From Actinomycetota bacterium (GTDB lineage: Bacteria; Cyanobacteriota; Vampirovibrionia; Obscuribacterales; Obscuribacteraceae), in the NCBI GenBank assembly GCA_903970355.1, contig CAJCIF010000340.1, positions 1 to 11,769 on the forward strand: DNA of 11,769 nt. The letters run 5' to 3'. The position numbers were made by a program, and so were the translations under genes. Shown here piece after piece: positions 1-7,119 of this stretch. The stretch's first letter is position 1. Each line of letters begins with the position of its first letter. The notes below the pieces were generated by a model that was given only the letters and a program-made list of their open reading frames with translations, did no database searches and was not told where the DNA came from.

Positions 1-274
1 GAGCTCCTTGCTGTACATCTATATTGGCCTTGGCGCCCGCTTGTTTGAGGGTGTCCGCAATGTCTTGCAGGGTTTTCGTTGCTCTTGACTTTAACTGCGC
101 ATCAATTTCAACGGCTGATTTGCCCGTACCGGTGAGATACTCCTCAAATTTGCTTGCGCTCTCCGCAACGTAAAGCAACTTGAAATCCGCCCCGGCAAGA
201 GGCACGAAGCGCTGTAAATCGGTCAACAGCGGCTCGTAGGGATGCAAAACATCAATAGGCAAAAGTATTTTCAT
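1..274 (-). CDS. Universal stress protein (UspA-like), C-terminus cut off by the window edge
   Basis: The frame reads leftward from an ATG (complement of 272-274) for 91 codons without a stop and leaves the window. The N-terminus MKILLPIDVLHPYEPLLTDL followed by FKLLYVAES matches the first beta strand, helix and second beta strand of the UspA fold: a hydrophobic strand ending in D, a helix, then a strand ending LLYVAE. USP proteins are soluble cytoplasmic proteins, often ATP-binding, that accumulate under stress. The ATP-binding G-2x-G-9x-G(S/T) motif would lie in the missing part, so nucleotide binding cannot be judged. The gene diverges from purB across a 113-base gap. No good Shine-Dalgarno precedes the ATG. 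Another Rossmann-like alpha/beta protein is possible, but the N-terminal pattern favours USP. Confidence 0.72.
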   Translation of the reverse strand, partial: MKILLPIDVLHPYEPLLTDLQRFVPLAGADFKLLYVAESASKFEEYLTGTGKSAVEIDAQLKSRATKTLQDIADTLKQAGAKANIDVQQGA

Positions 275-375
275 AGGAAAACCATTCTACCAACCCGCGA
301 GAATCGACTGGAATCTATAGGTTCGCTGCGGAGGTGCTGATCTGTCTTGTAAAATAGGCAGGAAACGTTTTTTAC

Positions 376-380
376 AAGGA
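376..380 (+). promoter_or_regulatory. Shine-Dalgarno of purB, supporting a TTG start
   Basis: AAGGA lies 7 bases before the TTG at 388-390. Translation from this TTG gives MIERYSRPEM, the usual beginning of bacterial PurB. No in-frame ATG or GTG fits the family N-terminus better, so the ribosome-binding site decides for the rare TTG start. The nearby TTG at 383 is out of frame. Confidence 0.7.
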
Positions 381-387
381 AGTTGAG

Positions 388-1683
388 TTGATAGAACGCT
401 ACTCGCGGCCGGAGATGGCCGCGCTTTGGTCGGACCTCGCAAAATACGACAGTTGGCTCGAAGTAGAGATTGCTGTTTGTGAAGCGCAAGCAGAAAAAGG
501 TCTAATTCCGCAGAGTGCGCTTAAAAACATTAAGGGCAAAGCCAAATTCGATACCGCACGTGTTAAAGAAATCGAGCTAGAGGTCAAGCATGACGTCATC
601 GCGTTCCTAACTTGTGTTGCTGAAAATGTGGGTGAAGACTCACGTTTCGTCCATCTCGGATTAACCAGTTCAGATGTCATTGACACAGCTTTGGCTCTGC
701 AGTTGAAGCGCGCAGCCACAATTCTTAGCCGTGAGTTAAATAGTCTTCACGACATAATCCTGCACAAGGCCAGGGAACACAAGAATACGCTGCAAGTGGG
801 TCGCTCACACGGCATACACGCAGAACCGATTACATTTGGATTCAAACTGGCTGTCTGGCTTGAAGAAGTGCGAAGACATCAGGCGCGTTTAGCTCAAGCA
901 ACCAAAAATATTGCCGTTGGAAAAATCAGCGGGGCAGTTGGCACATATTCGAATATCAGTCCTGAAATAGAGCAACTAACCTGCGCCAAACTTGGCCTTG
1001 ATGCTGAAGGCATTTCAACGCAGATCGTGCAAAGAGATCGGCATGCTGAATTCATTTGCACAATTGCATTAATAGGTTCCAGCTTAGATAAATTTGCAAC
1101 TGAAATTCGTCACTTGCAGAGAACGGATGTACTCGAAGTAGAGGAGCCATTTACGCAGGGACAAAAAGGTTCATCGGCAATGCCGCATAAACGCAATCCA
1201 GTTGGCTGCGAAAACATTAGTGGGTTAGCTCGGCTCTTAAGAGCCAACTCGATTGCCGCTATGGAAAACATTCCGCTCTGGCACGAACGCGATATCAGTC
1301 ATAGCTCCGTAGAGCGGGTCATCATTCCTGATTCGACAATCCTTCTCGATTTCATGCTGAATAGATTCGGCGCAATCTTAAAAGATTTAGTCGTCTACCC
1401 GGACAACATGAAGGAAAACATGGATGTATATGGCGGTGTGATTTATTCGCAATCTGTTTTGCTTAAGTTGATTGAAAAAGGATTGACGAGAGAAGAAGCC
1501 TACAAACTAGTGCAGTCCAATGCGATGAAAGCATGGAACAGCAAGAGCGGCAGCTTCAAAGATAATCTGCTTTCGGACAAAGAAGTTCGCAAACTGGTAT
1601 CACAAGAAGAAGTCGAAAATTGTTTCGATGCAAAAAATTACCTCAAGAATGTCGATAGGGTCTTTCAGAAACTCGGTATTTAA
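388..1683 (+). CDS. purB: Adenylosuccinate lyase
   Basis: Cytoplasmic enzyme of the fumarase/aspartase superfamily. It removes fumarate from SAICAR in de novo purine synthesis and from adenylosuccinate in AMP synthesis, working as a homotetramer. The 431-residue length equals the usual bacterial PurB length. Visible motifs are TSSDVIDT (93-100), GRSHGIHAEP (138-147, with H141) and the superfamily signature loop GSSAMPHKRNP (261-271), which contains the catalytic serine. H68, H89, H141, K268 and E275 fall at the same positions as the active-site residues studied in Bacillus subtilis PurB, so the enzyme should be active. The start is TTG with an AAGGA ribosome-binding site. malQ begins 2 bases after the stop, suggesting co-transcription, although no metabolic link between the two is obvious. 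No purine-repressor-type operator was recognised upstream. Confidence 0.97.
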   Translation: MIERYSRPEMAALWSDLAKYDSWLEVEIAVCEAQAEKGLIPQSALKNIKGKAKFDTARVKEIELEVKHDVIAFLTCVAENVGEDSRFVHLGLTSSDVIDTALALQLKRAATILSRELNSLHDIILHKAREHKNTLQVGRSHGIHAEPITFGFKLAVWLEEVRRHQARLAQATKNIAVGKISGAVGTYSNISPEIEQLTCAKLGLDAEGISTQIVQRDRHAEFICTIALIGSSLDKFATEIRHLQRTDVLEVEEPFTQGQKGSSAMPHKRNPVGCENISGLARLLRANSIAAMENIPLWHERDISHSSVERVIIPDSTILLDFMLNRFGAILKDLVVYPDNMKENMDVYGGVIYSQSVLLKLIEKGLTREEAYKLVQSNAMKAWNSKSGSFKDNLLSDKEVRKLVSQEEVENCFDAKNYLKNVDRVFQKLGI

Positions 1684-1685
1684 AA

Positions 1686-3416
1686 ATGGCAATCGACGTC
1701 GATCGCAAACTGGCTGGTCTTATGGTTCCCGTCTTTGCTTTGCGCAGAACCGGTGACCTGGGCATCGGGGATACGACGGCTGTAAAGCAAGCCATAGATT
1801 TTTGCGACCGGCACGCAATTGGCATACTGCAAGTACTGCCCATCAACGAAACCGGTGGTGACAATAGTCCCTACAATGCGATTAGTTCGGTTGCACTCGA
1901 TCCCGTTCTTCTGGATGTGTCACCGGAGGCAGTGCCATCCCTTTCTCTTGAATTTTTCGATAACTGTTTGATCGAACACGACATCGCAAAACTTCGCAAG
2001 GACTCTGTCAAATATCCGCAAGTAAAGCAGCTAAAGCTCTTGTTACTCCGGAACGCATTTGACAATTTCAAGGGCGATCCTGAATTTGAAAAATTCAAAA
2101 AAGAAAACCAGAATTGGCTGGAAGACTATGCTCTTTTTAGAACGCTTGTAGCAAAACACGATGGTGATACACGCTGGCCGATCTGGGAGGAAGAATTTCA
2201 AAGCCCGGAGAAAGCGAAATCCTGGTTGGAAAAATCGCCGCAGAAAGAAAGCCTGAAAAAAGAATGCGAGTTCTGGTCCTTTGTGCAGTTCATCGCCTTT
2301 CAACAATGGCATGCCGTAAGAGCCTACGCCGATGAAAAACATATTTCATTGATGGGTGATATTCCTTTTGGCATCAGCAGATACAGCGCTGATACCTGGG
2401 CACAAATTCAGCTGTTTGACATAAATCGAGCCGGTGGCGCTCCTCCGGAACCCCTATTCCAGGGTGATGAATTCACGCGCAATTGGGGCCAAAACTGGGG
2501 TCTTCCTCTTTATAAATGGGATGAGCACGAACGCGAAGGCTTTGCCTGGTGGCGCAACCGCGTGCAAAAGGTCACTAATATTTTCAACTACTTCCGCATC
2601 GATCATGTGCTGGGCTTCTACAGAATCTATACCTTTCCGTGGATAGCCGAACGCAATTCGGAATTCGCCTCACTTACTAAAGAGGAAGCGAAGGAAAAAA
2701 CCGGTGGCGAGCTGCCGAGGTTTGTACCGCGCGATGATTACTCTGAACCAGAAAATTTGCTCTTGAATCAGGAAGAAGGCGAAAAGCTTTTAAAAATGAT
2801 CATTAGTGCAGCCGGCACAGCCGGAATTGTCGCTGAAGATCTTGGTGTTGTGCCTACCTATTGCAGACCATCTCTAACTAAGCTTGGCATACCGGGTTTC
2901 ATCATTCCCATGTTCAATCGCTTCTATGATGGCGATCAGTCTTACATTCCCAAAGAGCAGATTTCGAAATTGAAATTGGCAACCTGGGGCACACACGATC
3001 ATGTTCCTCTCGTCACCTTCTACGACCAGATGGTGGAACGATGGCACGGACCAGAGGGAAATGATGGCTGGAAAGAAATGCAGAGATTGATGCATTATCT
3101 TGGGCTTGACGAAAACAATCCGCCTACCCGCATGGACCTTCACTTGCTTAAGGCCTTCTTTGCTGGTGTACTGGATACTCCCTGCTGGCTTGCGGTTTTC
3201 ATGATTACGGATCTGCTTGCTCTCAAAATCCGGTTCAACCAGCCGAGCATGTCCGATGATTCAAATTGGAGTCAACGCCTCGATTTTCCTCTTTCTGATT
3301 ATGAAAAGCTTGAACCCTACAAGCTCTACATCGAAACATTCGCCAAGATGATCAAAGAATCCAATCGCGCCCCAAAAGTGCATGATGGGCATGGCAGTGC
3401 TGTACCCCTGCGCTAG
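1686..3416 (+). CDS. malQ: 4-alpha-glucanotransferase (amylomaltase, GH77)
   Basis: Transfers alpha-1,4-glucan segments between maltodextrins in maltodextrin/glycogen metabolism; cytoplasmic, with no signal peptide. The N-terminus GLMVPVFALRRTGDLGIGD and the NSPYNAISSVALDP block are typical of GH77. Catalytic residues are recognisable: nucleophile D306 in FRIDHVLGF, acid/base E384 in VAEDLG, and the transition-state aspartate D438 in GTHDHVPL. At 576 residues it is longer than the roughly 500 of common bacterial MalQ. The substrate loop region reads GGAPPEP (250-256), then GQNWGLPLY, and differs from the usual VAGVPPD...GQLWGNPLY. The ATG is 2 bases after the purB stop with no clear Shine-Dalgarno, so translational coupling is likely. 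The 3' end overlaps the convergent glucan-synthase-like gene by 4 bases. The family is certain; the exact substrate range is not. Confidence 0.94.
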   Translation: MAIDVDRKLAGLMVPVFALRRTGDLGIGDTTAVKQAIDFCDRHAIGILQVLPINETGGDNSPYNAISSVALDPVLLDVSPEAVPSLSLEFFDNCLIEHDIAKLRKDSVKYPQVKQLKLLLLRNAFDNFKGDPEFEKFKKENQNWLEDYALFRTLVAKHDGDTRWPIWEEEFQSPEKAKSWLEKSPQKESLKKECEFWSFVQFIAFQQWHAVRAYADEKHISLMGDIPFGISRYSADTWAQIQLFDINRAGGAPPEPLFQGDEFTRNWGQNWGLPLYKWDEHEREGFAWWRNRVQKVTNIFNYFRIDHVLGFYRIYTFPWIAERNSEFASLTKEEAKEKTGGELPRFVPRDDYSEPENLLLNQEEGEKLLKMIISAAGTAGIVAEDLGVVPTYCRPSLTKLGIPGFIIPMFNRFYDGDQSYIPKEQISKLKLATWGTHDHVPLVTFYDQMVERWHGPEGNDGWKEMQRLMHYLGLDENNPPTRMDLHLLKAFFAGVLDTPCWLAVFMITDLLALKIRFNQPSMSDDSNWSQRLDFPLSDYEKLEPYKLYIETFAKMIKESNRAPKVHDGHGSAVPLR

Positions 3417-5269
3417 CGCTTTGCGCGGCGGATTGCAGTTTCATAGCTTTTGGCGATTTGTGCCCAATCATGCTCGCACCGTATATAGTTCATACCATTG
3501 AGCACAATTTGCAAATAAGAATTTTCGTCGCTAAGGGCCTTGAACGATCTTTCCAGAGCATTCAAAAAGTTCGCATTGGCTTCTGCAAGCACTCTTTGAT
3601 CGGGTTTGCTAACCGGTTCAGCCAGGCTGGAACCAGCTTCCCAGGCAACCCACCTTCGTAATGCTGCATCATATTTCTTCGGGCTCGACATGCGCTTCAT
3701 CAAAAATCCGTTTTGGCCATAACTTGGATCTGGGCGTGAAGGAGCTTGCTCCAAATACGGTGCTTCGTCGGCATCTCGGATTGTAGAAAGCAGTCCGTCC
3801 ACAGCGTGACCAATCGGAACAGCACCAAGCCACATCGCTTCAAGCTGACTCAATCCATAAGGTTCGTAAATGCTTGGATGAATAATGGCAGAGCTGCCGG
3901 CAAGCAACTGCACTAAACCTCTGTCATCGAGTTTTTTGACATGACCGCTTTCATCAACATCACCGGCCCTTACAAAGCGACCGTGCAAGCTCTCTTCATT
4001 CAATAAATCTTTAAAAAAGCGATCGACCAAAATGTCCGTCTCTGCATCAGTTCCGCCGCCGCCGCCGATCACCAACTGCGCTTTTGGGTGATCCAAGAGA
4101 AACTTTTTAGCTTCGGACGCAAGTAAAAAGAAACCCTTTTGATAGGGCTCGAATCTGGCAGCCCAGCAATAGATAACTGCATCTCTAGTCTCTGCTAAAT
4201 AACCCCAATAGTTTTTGCTATTGCTGTGCTTTCTTTGCAGAGCGCTGCGATTCTTCTCTACATATTTTGCCAGTATTTCAATTTGTTCTTCTTGCGCCTT
4301 GGCAAAAAAGTCGGATGGCAGTGAAGTAAAACCATCGCCTTGCAATAAATGATTGTCGATCGGGTTGAACATCCGGTTCGGCGCATGGGCAACCGTCGTA
4401 TAGCGTCCAGACGTATTTTTCTTTCGCAATTCCTCTTTAATATTGCTATTTAGCCTTGTTTCTTTGGCGGTTAGTGTTTGCAAGTAATTGCCATCGACTA
4501 TCAGCCAGTCAGATTCACGAATACCCGTGCGCAATGGTGAGTACTTCAAGGCCCGCTTCCCTTCTTTGAGAGCACGTTTTGCTTCCGCTTTTACATAAGC
4601 CGGCACCACAATACCTGCCGCTTCCGCTTTTTGAATCGACCGCTCATGGTCATAGACATTGTGAATCATAAAGAGACGCGTACAAGCATCCAAACCGACA
4701 TGCAGTATCTGTTCTGCGGCCTGTCCGGTTAACCAATCATGCAGAAAAATATAGCTTATGCGATCGTCAAACTGCTTAATGGCGAGATCTGGAGCCAGTT
4801 TTGTAGCAGGATCCAAATATTGAGCAAAGGCACAAGCTACTCGTACGAACATCATATTGGCGTTGAAAATAGCATCTGTGCCGTACGCGTCATTCAGAAC
4901 CGGATCGGTAAAACGAATGTCCACCGGGAAATAAAGATGGTCAAAGAGCTCCCAGAGCTCATTCTTGATGCCGTAAACCCAGGTGCGCGTCGCCTCCTCA
5001 TAGGTTTGATGGAGCGCATATTTCTGCTTGCCGCCACCCTGAGTTTTGAATGACAGCTCCAACCCGGTAGGGCGAAAACGTTCATTCTCAGCCAGATTTG
5101 CTTGCAATCGAGTCGTGAATCGGGTGATCGGTTGAAGAACACGGCAATCCATCTTGGCGTGCACATTGAGCGCCATCGGAATGTCAACGGAAACCCGTCC
5201 TAGTCCGCCCACAATGCTCGGGCGCTCAGGCGTTAGGAATAATCCGCTGCTATTTTCCTGCTTGGTCAC
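3413..5269 (-). CDS. GT5-type glycogen/starch synthase-like glycosyltransferase
   Basis: 618 residues with GT-B architecture. Motifs in order: IVGGLGRV near the N-terminus (19-26), matching the glucan-synthase KxGGL region; FLHDWLTGQ (H177, D178, W179); ARFEPYQKG (R372, K378), matching the phosphate-binding arginine and lysine; and HPSIYEPYGLSQLEAMWLGA, with E469 at the catalytic E-x7-E position. This family extends alpha-1,4-glucan from ADP-glucose. Unusually, the lysine just before GGL that contacts ADP-glucose in bacterial GlgA is isoleucine (I19). The protein is also much longer than GlgA (about 480) and carries insertions and a longer C-terminus. Donor or acceptor may therefore differ, and I give no gene symbol. 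The start is GTG: an in-frame TGA lies 30 bases upstream with no better start between. Convergence with malQ supports a role in alpha-glucan metabolism. Confidence 0.82.
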   Translation of the reverse strand: MTKQENSSGLFLTPERPSIVGGLGRVSVDIPMALNVHAKMDCRVLQPITRFTTRLQANLAENERFRPTGLELSFKTQGGGKQKYALHQTYEEATRTWVYGIKNELWELFDHLYFPVDIRFTDPVLNDAYGTDAIFNANMMFVRVACAFAQYLDPATKLAPDLAIKQFDDRISYIFLHDWLTGQAAEQILHVGLDACTRLFMIHNVYDHERSIQKAEAAGIVVPAYVKAEAKRALKEGKRALKYSPLRTGIRESDWLIVDGNYLQTLTAKETRLNSNIKEELRKKNTSGRYTTVAHAPNRMFNPIDNHLLQGDGFTSLPSDFFAKAQEEQIEILAKYVEKNRSALQRKHSNSKNYWGYLAETRDAVIYCWAARFEPYQKGFFLLASEAKKFLLDHPKAQLVIGGGGGTDAETDILVDRFFKDLLNEESLHGRFVRAGDVDESGHVKKLDDRGLVQLLAGSSAIIHPSIYEPYGLSQLEAMWLGAVPIGHAVDGLLSTIRDADEAPYLEQAPSRPDPSYGQNGFLMKRMSSPKKYDAALRRWVAWEAGSSLAEPVSKPDQRVLAEANANFLNALERSFKALSDENSYLQIVLNGMNYIRCEHDWAQIAKSYETAIRRAKR

Positions 5270-5388
5270 GGTACAATCGGCTATCCAGAGCGGTTCTCAA
5301 GCAGCGGTAGGGTTTCAAAAAGAAAGGCGAATCTGCTATTGTCAGCTAAAGGTAACAGTAAGGTTTTGGCGGGCAAGATACCTTAAAA

Positions 5389-6285
5389 ATGATTCCAGCT
5401 TTCTTGATTCGGACATCGATTGATTGGGTGCGACACAACCCGGAGTTCAGGGATTCCAATCCGTATTCGCGCTGTGAAGAATCGATTCGAGTTTTTCTGG
5501 AATTGTGGAAAGAGCAATTCGGAGAAGCCGAGAGCAATATTCTGGAACCAGCTCTAGTAGCGGCTTATTGGGATGAATTCTTTCATGCTGAAGATCCGCT
5601 GCCGGATGAAAAGGAATGGCGCGATGGGCTTATGAAGCGCTCTTCCGGCTACGATTCTTTCGAGCAGTGGCAGGAGTGGTTCAAAAAATCGTACGCGAAA
5701 GTATATAAAGACAACAACATCTGGATGGGCGTCTTGATGACATCATGGGCGCATACTCATCAATATGAAGTGCGTTACACGGATGAATCCTGGGAATTTT
5801 TGGAAGCACATTCATATTTACCAACTTCGCAAATGTGGCGGTTGCAGCCGCACATGAAAACAGTTACTGAAATTTTGCGTGATTTATGGCTTGAGGAAGA
5901 GAGAGCTTATTCGGAACAGGGATTCGCAATCAATGAGCAGTCTCAAGCATTCCTGGGCAGAATTGAGTGTCTTGGCTTCGATGCGCGCAGAATTATGGCT
6001 ACCTGGCCGGCCGGCACCCACAAAGAGCCGGAAGCAGTAGAACTGGGACAGATGATCGCTGATGTGCTTGTACCTGCAGGCGATGATTGGTATCGCAAGC
6101 TCGACAACATCATATTCGCCAAAGACTACATCGATGTAACTGCTCTTCTCAATCGGGCGCGCTATATATTCGGAAGCCGCCGCCGCTTGCTTGAACTTTC
6201 GCTCGATAAAAGTTTTGATGAAGCGCGCGTGCAAGCTTCAGCAGAAGGCTGGAAAGTAGACGAAGCCGTAGAAAGCGTCATCTAA
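5389..6285 (+). CDS. Tryptophan-rich protein of unknown function
   Basis: I do not recognise this 298-residue protein. It has no signal peptide, no membrane segment and no obvious catalytic motif. The pattern of charged and aromatic residues suggests a mostly helical soluble protein. It contains 14 tryptophans (about 4.7%), several in W-acidic/aromatic clusters such as FEQWQEWFKK, AAYWDEFF and TDESWEFLE, which is far above the usual proportion. A histidine pair occurs in SWAHTHQYEVRY. The reading frame is supported by tight packing: it starts 119 bases from the divergent GT5 gene and its stop overlaps the rsmG stop by 4 bases. The ATG at 5389 has only a weak ribosome-binding site, so the start is less certain than the frame. 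Confidence 0.75.
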   Translation: MIPAFLIRTSIDWVRHNPEFRDSNPYSRCEESIRVFLELWKEQFGEAESNILEPALVAAYWDEFFHAEDPLPDEKEWRDGLMKRSSGYDSFEQWQEWFKKSYAKVYKDNNIWMGVLMTSWAHTHQYEVRYTDESWEFLEAHSYLPTSQMWRLQPHMKTVTEILRDLWLEEERAYSEQGFAINEQSQAFLGRIECLGFDARRIMATWPAGTHKEPEAVELGQMIADVLVPAGDDWYRKLDNIIFAKDYIDVTALLNRARYIFGSRRRLLELSLDKSFDEARVQASAEGWKVDEAVESVI

Positions 6286-7013
6286 AAGAGCGGTTTGGTT
6301 TTGATTTGATTCCAGGGGCGCGGATATTTAGCCGCACATGGTTGCATCTGTTTCATAACAAGCACACCATGCGGTTTTCCTAACTGAGAACTGAGATCGA
6401 CTGTGTCAATTAGCTTTGCTCCAAGTTTATCTGCATTTTGACTAGTTGTTGCACTGAGGGCATTACATTGGCTCAGACTCTTCTGTAGAAAGGCATGCCC
6501 ACCCGTTTTTAAAAATGGACAAACTATTTCACAAACCAGTCCGATGCCAGCACCAACAGCTCTGCAAGTGGCAACATCAAATTGAGCTCGATACTGCCCC
6601 TGGTGCGCCAATTCCTCCGCCCGGCCATTGTAAATTTGAACGGAATGGCTGAGCTCTAGTTTTCCGAGCACAGAGGTGATGAAATTTAGTTTTTTGCCGA
6701 CTGAATCGACAAGCACGACATCAAGCTCCGGTATGGCGATCGCCAGCATCAATCCGGGAAATCCTGCGCCGGTGCCGATATCAATTAGACGACCTTTGCC
6801 CTTGAGGGAGTTTTTGATGAGCGGCACAAGCGAAAGCGAGTCCAGAACATGCTCCGACAGAACTGTTTCAGGCGATCCATCGGAAACAAGATTGGTGTGC
6901 GCGTTATAGTCTTGCAACTCTTTGCAAAAGAGTTCAATTTGCCCGGCTTGTTCATTAGTAAGAGCAACAGACAGGCGCTCGGCTGCCTGCAAAAATTGAG
7001 TTAAGGCTTGCAT
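6282..7013 (-). CDS. rsmG: 16S rRNA (guanine-N7) methyltransferase RsmG (GidB)
   Basis: Methylates N7 of G527 (E. coli numbering) in the 530 loop of 16S rRNA using S-adenosylmethionine; loss in other bacteria causes low-level streptomycin resistance. The 243-residue protein shows the full family pattern: YNAHTNLVS (36-44), EHVLDSL (54-60), SAM-binding motif I LIDIGTGAGFPG (76-87), the acidic end of strand 2 in VVLVDSVGKK, and FDVATCRAVG near the active site. Length is normal. In many bacteria rsmG lies beside mnmG or parA/parB near the origin; here it does not, and faces the J-domain gene across a 106-base divergent gap. The ATG fits the family N-terminus, but the ribosome-binding site is weak. 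The last 4 bases overlap the preceding convergent gene. Confidence 0.95.
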   Translation of the reverse strand: MQALTQFLQAAERLSVALTNEQAGQIELFCKELQDYNAHTNLVSDGSPETVLSEHVLDSLSLVPLIKNSLKGKGRLIDIGTGAGFPGLMLAIAIPELDVVLVDSVGKKLNFITSVLGKLELSHSVQIYNGRAEELAHQGQYRAQFDVATCRAVGAGIGLVCEIVCPFLKTGGHAFLQKSLSQCNALSATTSQNADKLGAKLIDTVDLSSQLGKPHGVLVMKQMQPCAAKYPRPWNQIKTKPLF

Positions 7014-7119
7014 CCTAGAATTTTAAAGTCTGGAAGGCTACAAAAGGCAGGGAAGACGTGTAATAGTTCACACCGAAAGGCATAATAATCTAGCGGAGCC
7101 CTACCCTCGCTACTAAAGA

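Noticed and set aside
350..355. TAAAAT as the -10 box of a purB promoter
   Set aside because: No -35-like hexamer is found at the right distance, so the purB promoter cannot be placed from this match.
399..719. Antisense open frame of 106 codons inside purB
   Set aside because: It lies wholly inside a certain gene, shows no family resemblance, and its low-complexity serine/threonine-rich composition is what the reverse of purB codons would give.
5884..6234. Antisense open frame of 116 codons inside the tryptophan-rich gene
   Set aside because: Both frames are unrecognised, but the plus-strand frame is much longer, fills the space between neighbours exactly, and has a more protein-like composition.
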